Source: Acetobacter oryzoeni (GTDB lineage Bacteria; Pseudomonadota; Alphaproteobacteria; Acetobacterales; Acetobacteraceae). Taken from it: a stretch of 64,000 nucleotides of DNA. Made by a program: the position numbers and the translations under genes. The notes under the pieces were generated by a model that was not told the DNA's origin, searched no databases, and saw only the letters and a program-made list of their open reading frames with translations. Location of the stretch: the NCBI RefSeq assembly GCF_004014775.2, contig NZ_CP042808.1:1702001-1766000 (forward strand), written 5' to 3'. Positions 17,839-25,332 of this stretch are shown here, one piece after another; positions within the stretch are counted from its first letter, which is position 1, and the number at the start of each line of letters is the position of its first letter.

Positions 17839-19104
17839 ATGACAGACCCCATCAACATTACCCGCCTGCCCTCCGGCCTGACTGTTGTGACAGAACGCAT
17901 GGAACGGGTGGAAACTGTTTCTTTCGGGGCCTATGTGGCCACAGGCACACGCCACGAAACGGCAGAAGAAAACGGTGTTTCTCACTTTCTGGAACACATG
18001 GCCTTTAAGGGCACAACCAGCCGCTCCGCCCTGCGCATTGCCGAGGAAATCGAAAATGTTGGCGGGCATATCAATGCCTACACCGCGCGGGAGCAGACTG
18101 TTTATTACGTCAAGCTTCTGAAGGAAAATCTGGGGCTGGGCGTTGATATCATCGGTGATATCCTCACCAACTCCACGTTTGATCCGGCCGAAATGGAGCG
18201 CGAACGCGGGGTTATTCTGCAAGAAATCGGACAGGCGAATGATACGCCTGACGATGTGGTTTTTGATCATTTTCAGGAAACAGCTTTTCCTAACCAGCCC
18301 ATGGGCCGACCCACTTTGGGCACGGAAAACCTGATCCGGGAAATGAGCCGCGAAACCCTGATGCGCTACATGAAAGCGCATTACACCACAGACAACATGA
18401 TTGTGGCTGCCGCAGGCAACTTGCACCATGAAGACGTGGTGCAGCGCGTGCAGCAGCATTTTGCCAATCTGTCTTCTTCTTCTGCGCCAGCCACTCTCTC
18501 TGCCCGTTATGGTGGCGGTGAATTCCGGCAGATGAAGGAACTGGATCAGGCACATGTTGTGCTGGGCTTCCCCTCCTTTGGGTATGGAGACCCGGACTAC
18601 TTTCCCGCTCTTCTGCTTTCCACCGTGTTGGGTGGTGGCATGTCTTCCCGCCTGTTTCAGGAAATTCGGGAAAAGCGCGGGCTTGTCTATTCTGTCTATT
18701 CCTTCAACGCACCGTTTACCGATGGCGGCATCTTCGGCATTTACGCTGGCACAGGTGCCAAGGAATGTGCGGAACTGGTGCCCGTAACGCTGGAAGAGCT
18801 GAACAAGATTCAACGCTATGTTACGGAAGAAGAGCTGGTGCGGGCACGGGCACAGCTTAAAGCCTCGCTTCTGATGTCCCTGGAAAGCACTGGCAGCCGA
18901 TGCGAACAGATTGCCCGACAGTTGCAGATTTTCGGCCGGATTATTCCCACAGCCGAAACCGTCAGCAAAATTGAAGCCGTAAAAGCTGGGGACATTTGCC
19001 GTGCGGCATCGCGCATCTTTACAGGCGCACCCACGCTTGCAGCCCTCGGCCCGATTGAGCACATTCCTTCCTTGCAGATCATTACGGAGAAACTGGCAGC
19101 ATGA
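17839..19104 (+). CDS. M16 family zinc peptidase (processing-peptidase type)
   Basis: Member of the pitrilysin/mitochondrial processing peptidase family. The inverted zinc motif HXXEH appears as HFLEH at about residue 50, with the remote Glu in ENVGGHINAYTAREQTVYY. The second, inactive half carries the LGGGMSSRLFQEIREKRGLVYSVYS signature. At 421 residues it matches the single-chain bacterial PqqF/MPP-like form of alphaproteobacteria. Start: the open frame begins at 17794, but that would lie inside the thrC terminator; the ATG at 17839 (MTDPINITRLPSG) has AGGACAAGA upstream and fits the family. The stop overlaps the pmbA start by 4 bases (ATGA), indicating translational coupling. Confidence 0.93.
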   Translation: MTDPINITRLPSGLTVVTERMERVETVSFGAYVATGTRHETAEENGVSHFLEHMAFKGTTSRSALRIAEEIENVGGHINAYTAREQTVYYVKLLKENLGLGVDIIGDILTNSTFDPAEMERERGVILQEIGQANDTPDDVVFDHFQETAFPNQPMGRPTLGTENLIREMSRETLMRYMKAHYTTDNMIVAAAGNLHHEDVVQRVQQHFANLSSSSAPATLSARYGGGEFRQMKELDQAHVVLGFPSFGYGDPDYFPALLLSTVLGGGMSSRLFQEIREKRGLVYSVYSFNAPFTDGGIFGIYAGTGAKECAELVPVTLEELNKIQRYVTEEELVRARAQLKASLLMSLESTGSRCEQIARQLQIFGRIIPTAETVSKIEAVKAGDICRAASRIFTGAPTLAALGPIEHIPSLQIITEKLAA

Positions 19105-20441
19105 CAGAACAAACCCTAGACCGTATTTCTGATCTGGTTGCCCGCGCACGCAAGGCTGGGGCAGATGCAGCAGATGCTGTGTTTGTCCGCAGCGTGGCGG
19201 CTGGCGCCGGTGTCCGCAATGGTGTGACAGAAGAACTGGAACGATCTGAAACCACGGATCTGGGGCTTCGTGTTTTTGCTGGCAAAAAAAGTGCCATTCT
19301 TTCTACCACCACGCCGGAGCCTTCGCGCTTTGATGCGCTGATAGAACAGGCCATGGCCATGGCCCGTGTGCTGCCAGAAGATCAATATGCCGGGCTAAAC
19401 CCACTGGCCCAGCAAGGCCGCTTTACCCAGAATGATCTGGAACTGGCAGATTCGGCAGAGCCTACAACCGAAGAACTTCTGGCTCGCGCACGCGCTGGAG
19501 AAGAAGCCGCGCTGGCCATAAAAGGCGTTACCAACAGCGCTGGCAGCAGCGCCTCTTGCGGGCGCACAGAAGTGTTTTTGGTGACATCCGCTGGTTTTGC
19601 CGGAAGTTATACCCGCACACACCATTCCAACTCTGTTTGCGTGCTGGCAGGTTCTGGCGATGGCATGCAGCGTGATTACGATTACCACGGCACAGTCTGG
19701 CTGCGTGATCTGAAAGATGCGACAGAGCTTGGCAAAAGTGCTGGGGAAAAAGCCATTGCACGCCTTAACCCCATTAAACCCCGCACTGGCCGTTACCCTG
19801 TGGTGTTTCACCCTCGGGTAGCTGGTAGCTTTCTGGGCCACTTTGCCGGGGCCATTACAGGCACAGCCATTGCACGAGGCACATCCTTTTTGAAGGATAA
19901 ACTTGGGCAGTCCATCTTTGCCAAAGATATTACCATTACGGATGATCCCACCCGTAAAAAAGGCCTGCGCTCCCGCCCGTTTGATGGTGAAGGCATGCAG
20001 GTTGCACCGTTGCATCTGGTGGAAAATGGCGCTTTGCAGAGCTGGATTCTGGATAGCCGAAGTGCTCGCCAGCTTGGGCTGCAAAGCAATGCCCACGCTG
20101 CACGCGGAACATCTGGGCCGCCCGGCCCTTCTGCCACCAATCTGTTTTTTGAGCCCGGCACACTCTCCCCCACCGAGCTGATGGCAGATATCAAGGAAGG
20201 CCTCTACATTACCGAGATGATGGGATCCTCCATCAATGGCCTGACCGGTGATTACAGCCGTGGTGCTTCCGGGTTTATGATTCGCGATGGCAAGATTGCA
20301 GAATCCGCTGCCGAGTTCACCTTGGCGGGCAACCTTCTGGATATTTTTGCGTCCATTACGTTAGCTAATGATCTGGACTTCCGTTTTGGCACGGATGCCC
20401 CCACATTACGTACAGATGCCCTCAGCATTGCCGGGGCATAA
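19101..20441 (+). CDS. pmbA: TldE/PmbA-type metallopeptidase partner protein
   Basis: PmbA (TldE) forms a heterodimeric protease with TldD, known for microcin B17 processing and CcdA degradation. The 446-residue protein has the N-terminal domain (DLGLRVFAGKKSAILST) and the C-terminal barrel with HPRVAGSFLGHFAGAITG, LKDKLGQSIFAKDITI and the tail GLTGDYSRGASGFMIRDGKI. The active-site HExxxH of TldD is absent, as expected for the TldE subunit. No tldD is visible in the window. It is translationally coupled to the M16 protease (ATGA overlap), which suggests a joint role in peptide breakdown. Confidence 0.93.
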   Translation: MTEQTLDRISDLVARARKAGADAADAVFVRSVAAGAGVRNGVTEELERSETTDLGLRVFAGKKSAILSTTTPEPSRFDALIEQAMAMARVLPEDQYAGLNPLAQQGRFTQNDLELADSAEPTTEELLARARAGEEAALAIKGVTNSAGSSASCGRTEVFLVTSAGFAGSYTRTHHSNSVCVLAGSGDGMQRDYDYHGTVWLRDLKDATELGKSAGEKAIARLNPIKPRTGRYPVVFHPRVAGSFLGHFAGAITGTAIARGTSFLKDKLGQSIFAKDITITDDPTRKKGLRSRPFDGEGMQVAPLHLVENGALQSWILDSRSARQLGLQSNAHAARGTSGPPGPSATNLFFEPGTLSPTELMADIKEGLYITEMMGSSINGLTGDYSRGASGFMIRDGKIAESAAEFTLAGNLLDIFASITLANDLDFRFGTDAPTLRTDALSIAGA

Positions 20442-20467
20442 CCTCTTAGCCGGAGACTATTCTTTCT

Positions 20468-21439
20468 GTGAAACCCCGCATTCTTGCACCTGTTCTCACC
20501 GCCTTCCTGAGCATCGGCCTTATTGCGGGGCCTTTGGCCCTGCATGCTGATGCCCGACCCGGCCAAGGTGGCTCTATGGGCAGCCGTGGCAGCAGAACAT
20601 GGAGCGCGCCTCCGCCCACACGTACGGCTCCTTACAGTGCGGCCCCAATGGAACGCTCCATTACGCCGCGCACGGCGCCTTCCCCTAACTATGGGCCGCA
20701 AACAGCACCGTTTGCACGCCCGGCAGCCCCCTTTGCACAATCCGGCGTTCGGCATCCATTCCTGACCGGGTTTGCTGGTGGGTTTTTGGGGGCTGGCTTG
20801 TTCGGTCTGCTGAGCGGGCACGGCCTTTTGGGCGGCATGCACAGCTTTTTCAGCCTGATCGGGTTGATGATCCAAGTGGCCTTTGTTGTCATGATCGTCA
20901 TGTGGCTGGTGCGTCGCTTTACGGGCAATAAAAGCTCTGGTGGCAGCGGTTTTTCCATGGGTGCTGGCGGTGTGGCCAATTCACCGGGAGTAACACCAGG
21001 GGCTATGCCTTCTGCTGGTGGGAATGCCTCCTTGCAGATTAACACTGCAGATTATCAGGCCTTCCAGCAAACGCTGATGGATATTCAGACAGCGTGGAAC
21101 CAGCAGAATATTGCGGCCATGCAGCAAATGGCCACGCCTGAAATGGTGTCCTACTTTAACGAGCAGCTTTCTGCCCTTGCCAGCCAAGGGGCACGCAACG
21201 TTGTTTCGGATGTGCATTTCATTCAGGGCGATCTGGCCGAGGCATGGCGTGAAAACGGCATGGACTTTGCCACCGTTGCCATGCGCTACAGCCTGATTGA
21301 CCTCACCACCAATGCCATGGGGCAGGTTATTCAGGGGAGTTCTACCGAACCGGTGAACATTACCGAGTTGTGGACCTTTACCCGGCCCTCTCGCGGGGGG
21401 CGCTGGCTGCTTTCGGCCATACAGCAAACCCGTCAGTAA
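20468..21439 (+). CDS. Tim44-like domain membrane protein
   Basis: A 323-residue protein with an N-terminal signal/anchor (LAPVLTAFLSIGLIAGPLAL), a low-complexity Pro/Ala/Arg stretch (residues 45-95), a second hydrophobic region (FLTGFAGGFLGAGLFGLLSG and LIGLMIQVAFVVMIVMWLVRR) and a C-terminal Tim44-like domain from about residue 190 (YQAFQQTLMDIQTAWNQQN and MVSYFNEQLSALASQGARN). It is related to the Tim44 import factor of mitochondria; bacterial members are membrane-linked and of unclear role. The start is a GTG at 20468 (second residue Lys, giving a good signal sequence). It lies 26 bases after pmbA and is closed by a strong terminator. Confidence 0.88.
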   Translation: MKPRILAPVLTAFLSIGLIAGPLALHADARPGQGGSMGSRGSRTWSAPPPTRTAPYSAAPMERSITPRTAPSPNYGPQTAPFARPAAPFAQSGVRHPFLTGFAGGFLGAGLFGLLSGHGLLGGMHSFFSLIGLMIQVAFVVMIVMWLVRRFTGNKSSGGSGFSMGAGGVANSPGVTPGAMPSAGGNASLQINTADYQAFQQTLMDIQTAWNQQNIAAMQQMATPEMVSYFNEQLSALASQGARNVVSDVHFIQGDLAEAWRENGMDFATVAMRYSLIDLTTNAMGQVIQGSSTEPVNITELWTFTRPSRGGRWLLSAIQQTRQ

Positions 21440-21454
21440 GCACTGGCATTTTAT

Positions 21455-21491
21455 AGCCCCGCCCTTTAACCTCAAAGGGCGGGGCTTTTTA
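21455..21491 (+). terminator. Strong intrinsic terminator after the Tim44-like gene
   Basis: AGCCCCGCCCTTT (21455-21467) and AAAGGGCGGGGCT (21474-21486) form a perfect 13-pair stem with a 6-base loop and end in a T5 tract. Confidence 0.93.
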
Positions 21492-21525
21492 TTGCCTGAC
21501 TGACATTAACGGGAGATAGGCTGTT

Positions 21526-21717
21526 ATGCTGCTGCTTGAAATTGTAACTGCATGCAGTGTTACGTTAGCAATCTGCTTTGGGGTGTTTTTTCTATTCTGG
21601 CAGAAACGTAAACTGGCAGAGCTGGAATCTGATCTCACCCGTTTGCGCACACAAGGCATAGATATCAGCAAAGAGACGCTTCTAAACGCACAAAGCCCTG
21701 CACAGAAGCAAGGCTAA
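21526..21717 (+). CDS. Small single-span membrane protein, 63 aa
   Basis: Not a family I recognise. One N-terminal membrane span (LLLEIVTACSVTLAICFGVFFLFW) is followed by a basic stop-transfer QKRKLAELESDLTRLRTQG and a polar tail, predicting N-out/C-in topology. A GGGAGAT Shine-Dalgarno lies 7-8 bases before the ATG at 21526. It follows a strong terminator, so it needs its own promoter, and it converges on the CoxF-like gene. Topology recalls small cytochrome-biogenesis proteins such as CcmD, but sequence does not justify that name. Confidence 0.65.
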   Translation: MLLLEIVTACSVTLAICFGVFFLFWQKRKLAELESDLTRLRTQGIDISKETLLNAQSPAQKQG

Positions 21718-21786
21718 GCGTTTGCCTCACCACGCAGCTACATGGGCTGTGGTGAACGAGTATTATCTGGCTTTAACAGCTAAAGC

Positions 21787-21921
21787 CTACGGGTGAACCA
21801 AAGTTAGCCCAAACATGATGGTTGCCAGCACCATCATAAACCCCAGCATGGTGCGCACACGTTCTTTTTGCCGTTTGTGCTTTTCTGTCTGCTCAAGCAG
21901 ACCATCCTGCTGTGCATTCAT
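21787..21921 (-). CDS. CoxF-like small membrane protein, 44 aa
   Basis: A 44-residue reading frame starting 5 bases after the ctaB stop. It has a charged, Gln/Lys-rich N-terminus (MNAQQDGLLEQTEKHKRQKERV) then one hydrophobic segment (MLGFMMVLATIMFGLTLV). In alphaproteobacterial cox operons a CoxF protein of similar size and layout lies directly after ctaB, which is the main reason for the call. Translation is probably coupled to ctaB. The position also fits the idea that this is what remains of a cytochrome c oxidase operon. Too short for a firm homology claim by eye. Confidence 0.6.
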   Translation of the reverse strand: MNAQQDGLLEQTEKHKRQKERVRTMLGFMMVLATIMFGLTLVHP

Positions 21922-21926
21922 GCCAC

Positions 21927-22895
21927 TTACACCCATGCCTGAAGGAAGTGGTCTGCCAGCAGACCACAGAAAAGGAAGAACAGATAAGCCAGAGAAAAGC
22001 GGAAGGAAATACGGGCCGCTTTATCCCCTTTCTGGCTTACGCCCTGCGCATCCTGCGGTTCCAGCAAAACACGCACAGCACATGCTACAAACCCCAAGCC
22101 AAGCACCAAAGCGGTGGTCGTATAAAGCCAACCACACAGATGCATGAAAGATGGCACCAGAGAAACAGCCAGCAGCACCAGCGTGTAAATAAAGATCTGC
22201 CAACGTGTATGCCGTGCACCACGCACAACCGGCAGCATGGGAATACCCGCACGCCCGTAATCCTTACAGGCATACAAAGAGAGCGACCAAAAGTGCGGTG
22301 GCGTCCAGAAAAAGACAATCCCGAACATCACTACGGGCAGAACGGCCATATGGCCTGTTACCGCTGCCCAGCCGATCATGGGGGGGAAAGCCCCTGCTGC
22401 ACCACCAATCACAATATTCTGCGGCGTGGAACGCTTAAGCCACATTGTGTAGATAACGGCGTAAAAGAAAATGGAAAATGCCAGAATGCCAGCAGCCAGT
22501 GTGTTGGTTGCCATCCACATTAAACATACAGAAAGACAGGAAAGTCCCACCCCGTAAGCCAATGCTTCATTTTCTGGAATACGCCCACCCGGAATAGGGC
22601 GAGTAATGGTACGCTGCATGACGGCATCAATATCGCGGTCATACCACATATTGATAGCACCAGCCGCACCCGAGGCCATGCAGATGCAAAAGATGGTCAC
22701 CAACGCCACAAAGAAATTCATGTGGCCCGGTGCGACAATCATGCCTGCTGCGCCTGTAAAAACAACCAGCGAGATTACGCGTGGCTTTAACAGCTGAATC
22801 CAATCCCGCGCACGGGTGCCAACCTGATCGGCCTTAAACCGTGGGCGCCGTTCTGCTGCCGCGTCTAGAGAAGCTGTTGCCACGCTATCACTCAT
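21927..22895 (-). CDS. ctaB: Protoheme IX farnesyltransferase (heme O synthase)
   Basis: Polytopic inner-membrane UbiA-family enzyme that adds a farnesyl group to heme B, making heme O. The aspartate-rich motif reads NMWYDRDIDAVMQRT, followed by RPIPGGRI; the second loop has ACKDYGRAGIPMLP. The 322-residue form starts with the ATG at 22895 (MSDSVATASLDAAAERR), whose ATGA overlaps the stop of the upstream COX1-like gene by 4 bases. In acetic acid bacteria the main terminal oxidase is a bo3-type ubiquinol oxidase that needs heme O, so ctaB is expected to stay under selection even without an aa3 oxidase (established for the enzyme, inference for this strain). The first residues of the longer open frame (from 22937) are unlikely. 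Confidence 0.95.
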   Translation of the reverse strand: MSDSVATASLDAAAERRPRFKADQVGTRARDWIQLLKPRVISLVVFTGAAGMIVAPGHMNFFVALVTIFCICMASGAAGAINMWYDRDIDAVMQRTITRPIPGGRIPENEALAYGVGLSCLSVCLMWMATNTLAAGILAFSIFFYAVIYTMWLKRSTPQNIVIGGAAGAFPPMIGWAAVTGHMAVLPVVMFGIVFFWTPPHFWSLSLYACKDYGRAGIPMLPVVRGARHTRWQIFIYTLVLLAVSLVPSFMHLCGWLYTTTALVLGLGFVACAVRVLLEPQDAQGVSQKGDKAARISFRFSLAYLFFLFCGLLADHFLQAWV

Positions 22896-24148
22896 GCCCG
22901 GTATCCCTTGGAATCCTGAACAGAAATTGCGGCCCAATGTGCAGTTGTCTGCTGGTTACGCTTAAAGCTCATCACTGCAGCACCAACAAAGCACAGGGCT
23001 GCCAAGCCAAAAAATGCACCACTGAGCATTTGTGCGCTCGGTACAAACACTAGTGCCGTAGCAACAGCAGTGCAGGCAAAATGCAGATACGCCATAAGTT
23101 GCGGATACCAATATCCACATTCCTCACCGCGCCACAGATAGAAACCACCGCACACAACATACAGCGCGCCAAGCTGAAGTGCGGAATGCAGGCCGCTCCC
23201 CTGCACGAGTTGCACAAGCCAGCCACCGGAAACCACGCTCATAAAGCCTAAGCCCCAGAGCAACGGCACACGCAGCGAGGCACGGGCATTCCATGCACCA
23301 GCCAACCACAGCACTGCCAGACAGGTGGCCGCAAAGGAGCACAGAGCCAGCATGGCGCTGCCAACCTGCATAGCGCCTGCACTTTCAGTGCCCTGCATAA
23401 AAACGCTTTTGGTCCACGCCACAACGCCAGAAGCCGCGGCAGCAGCCATAATGAATGCAACCGGTTTTTCAGAGAACTTGCCAACGCGGGCGCTCATTTC
23501 AAACACCACACCAAAACCGGCAAGCAGCACCACCAGCCCCACGGGGCCAGCAAAGCTTTCTACATTTACTGCTGCGGCATAATGCCAGTGTTTTACAATC
23601 TGCCCGGCCATAACCGGCACGGTAAGCAGCATAACAACGGCTGCCAGCATTTCCCCCCATACAAAAGGAGAGAACGGCTTGCGCTCTTCCATATCGGCAC
23701 GGCTATCAAACACGGTTACCAGCAGGGCCATGCTTGTCATTAATGTGCCAACACACCACAGCAAGGTGGCTGTTTTAAGCTCGGCTCCTGTAACTGTTAG
23801 CGCAGCCCCAGCAAACACACACAGAAAACCGGCATCGTTCATCCGAGAGAGCAATACGCCGGACCGCTGCACGGCACGCGGAAGCCACAAGGAGCCAAAA
23901 CCACCCAGTAACGCCGGAACAACAACATATAAAAGCATAAGAACAGGATGAGCCTGCACAACCGCATGCCATCCGGCCGTAGCAGGCATAATGCCCATTT
24001 CAGAAAGTGTAGAAGCACCTCCGCCAGCTAATGCTGCCAGAGCGGCCAGCACCACATAAGCGGCGCCTGTTCCATTCCCTTTTCTGGTAACACGCATGCC
24101 ATTTCCAGATGTCTCATTCTGTTGGCTCTGGTTATGGGCGACCATCAT
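22892..24148 (-). CDS. Degenerate cytochrome oxidase subunit I-like protein (ligands lost)
   Basis: A 418-residue protein with about 11-12 membrane spans, not obviously matching a named family but aligning by eye to heme-copper oxidase subunit I. Matched blocks: residues 60-91 around QAHPVLML...PALLGGFG (subunit I AHGLLMIFF...PALIGGFG), SRMND, FVWGEMLAA...VPVMAG, GFG, FSEKPV, GVVAWTKSVFMQG (GFVVWAHHMYTTG), VPLLWGLGF and GLHSALQLGALY (VALHDTYYVVAHF). His67 of the low-spin heme site is kept. The copper ligands (HPEVY to GPVGL at 201-205; HH to Lys247-Ser248) and both helix-X histidines (to Leu329 and Val331) are lost. The open frame is intact and about 130 residues shorter than normal. It sits directly before ctaB where ctaD usually lies. 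It cannot be an oxidase; role unknown. Confidence 0.75.
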   Translation of the reverse strand: MMVAHNQSQQNETSGNGMRVTRKGNGTGAAYVVLAALAALAGGGASTLSEMGIMPATAGWHAVVQAHPVLMLLYVVVPALLGGFGSLWLPRAVQRSGVLLSRMNDAGFLCVFAGAALTVTGAELKTATLLWCVGTLMTSMALLVTVFDSRADMEERKPFSPFVWGEMLAAVVMLLTVPVMAGQIVKHWHYAAAVNVESFAGPVGLVVLLAGFGVVFEMSARVGKFSEKPVAFIMAAAAASGVVAWTKSVFMQGTESAGAMQVGSAMLALCSFAATCLAVLWLAGAWNARASLRVPLLWGLGFMSVVSGGWLVQLVQGSGLHSALQLGALYVVCGGFYLWRGEECGYWYPQLMAYLHFACTAVATALVFVPSAQMLSGAFFGLAALCFVGAAVMSFKRNQQTTAHWAAISVQDSKGYRA

Positions 24149-24273
24149 GCTCCAATTTCCAATTTCTTACTGGCATCATGCAACCCTACGCCCTTGGCGC
24201 GTGGCACGGCATAAGACTGTTCCATCATATTCATGTTACATACGCGCAAATGCCATTTTCTGCCACGCAGAAG

Positions 24274-24298
24274 AAACGCCCCTGCCTTGGCAGGAGCG
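24274..24298 (-). terminator. Possible terminator after pmtA
   Basis: CCTGCC (24281-24286) and GGCAGG (24289-24294) form a short stem; on the minus strand it is followed by GGGGCGTTTCTTC. It lies just past the pmtA stop. Weak stem and broken T-run. The 150-base gap between here and the COX1-like start contains no other clear element. Confidence 0.4.
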
Positions 24299-24304
24299 CA
24301 CAGG

Positions 24305-25000
24305 TTATGCAGGCAGATTTTCCAGCGTGACCAAAGTAAACAGCCCTAATGGCGGAACAGGCTGAATATAGGCGCGGCGTATATCCTCATCTGGCAGCAA
24401 TGATTGCATTGCAAAATCAGGATGCCACCCTAAAGAGTGAGATGCCCGGCCTAGCGCATGTTCTACAGCGCCACGCACACCACCTGGTGCCAAAAAGTGG
24501 TTTACAAACAGAATATAACCACCGGGGCGCACAACGCGTTTAAGTTCACGCAACAACTGCCGTGGATGCGGCACCACAGAAGCCACAAACATGGCCACGG
24601 CGATATCGAAGGAAGCATCTTCAAACTTCGTATCTTCGGCATCCATTTCAAGCAGGCCGTTCACGTTTGTCAGCTTATCGCGCTGCACACGCTCACGCGC
24701 CTTGGCCAGCATATCGGCTGAAAGATCAATGCCGGTGATCTGCTTTTCTGGCCGGTAATGGGGCAGTGCCAAGCCGGTGCCCACCCCCACTTCCAGCACA
24801 TCCGTGCCGGGAAGACCGTTTACGGCTTCTACAGCACGCAAACGCCCAAACCGGGAGATGCCGCCAAAAACAACATCATATACATTTGCCCACCGGCGAT
24901 AGGCTGCTTTGACAGCCTCCGCATCCAGTGCCGAGCGGGAAGGAGGAGGCGCGGGATTATCCCCCCCGCCGGAAGGATAATTTTGGAGAACGTCACTCAT
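24305..25000 (-). CDS. pmtA: SAM-dependent methyltransferase, PmtA type
   Basis: Class I methyltransferase, 231 residues from the ATG at 25000. The opening AYRRWANVYDVVFGGISRFGR and glycine motif I EVGVGTGLALPHY, then GIDLSADMLAKARERV and RVVRPGGYILFVNHF, match the Rhodobacter-type phosphatidylethanolamine N-methyltransferase that makes phosphatidylcholine. A UbiE-like role is the main alternative. The open frame continues to 25102, but GAGAGGA upstream of 25000 makes that start most likely. Acetic acid bacteria are known to make phosphatidylcholine, which fits. It faces the 58-residue gene divergently. Confidence 0.8.
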   Translation of the reverse strand: MSDVLQNYPSGGGDNPAPPPSRSALDAEAVKAAYRRWANVYDVVFGGISRFGRLRAVEAVNGLPGTDVLEVGVGTGLALPHYRPEKQITGIDLSADMLAKARERVQRDKLTNVNGLLEMDAEDTKFEDASFDIAVAMFVASVVPHPRQLLRELKRVVRPGGYILFVNHFLAPGGVRGAVEHALGRASHSLGWHPDFAMQSLLPDEDIRRAYIQPVPPLGLFTLVTLENLPA

Positions 25001-25152
25001 GTCCTCTCTCTGCCTGCTGGTGGACATTTCTTCAAGAGCCACAAAAGGTCTTCCTCTTCTGCACAAGGCACGCGTCACAAAAGCGCCCTTGTGTAAGGGC
25101 ATATACTCCTTTTACGCTGCAACTGTGCAATAGATAGTGTTAATATAGAGCT

Positions 25153-25329
25153 ATGTTTCAAATTCTTCTCGCCATCATCGCTATTGCCATATGGGCAAGC
25201 ATCTTCATCTACTACTTCCGAGACCCAATATATCAGTGGCTGGACAACAAGTTTGGGAAGGACACGCCACTGGCTGATCTGGAAGCAGCCGACAAAAAGG
25301 ATGACACCCATAAGCAAAACAAGGGCTAG
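25153..25329 (+). CDS. Small single-span membrane protein, 58 aa
   Basis: A short gene: one N-terminal membrane span (MFQILLAIIAIAIWASIFIYY), an amphipathic segment (FRDPIYQWLDNKFGK) and a charged tail ending KKDDTHKQNKG. No family recognised. It begins 153 bases from the divergent pmtA start, and its stop is 3 bases from the converging gshB stop. The layout (membrane anchor plus acidic/basic tail) and codon pattern support a real gene. Confidence 0.6.
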   Translation: MFQILLAIIAIAIWASIFIYYFRDPIYQWLDNKFGKDTPLADLEAADKKDDTHKQNKG

Positions 25330-25332
25330 AAA

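Noticed and set aside
22892-24148. Calling the COX1-like gene a pseudogene
   Set aside because: No frameshift or internal stop, normal start, translational overlap with ctaB; loss of ligands is not the same as loss of the gene. It is reported as an intact CDS of unknown role.
22892-24148. NnrS-type heme-copper membrane protein as an alternative identity
   Set aside because: The His-rich NnrS motifs are not seen, whereas several separated blocks match subunit I in order and the gene sits in the ctaD position before ctaB.
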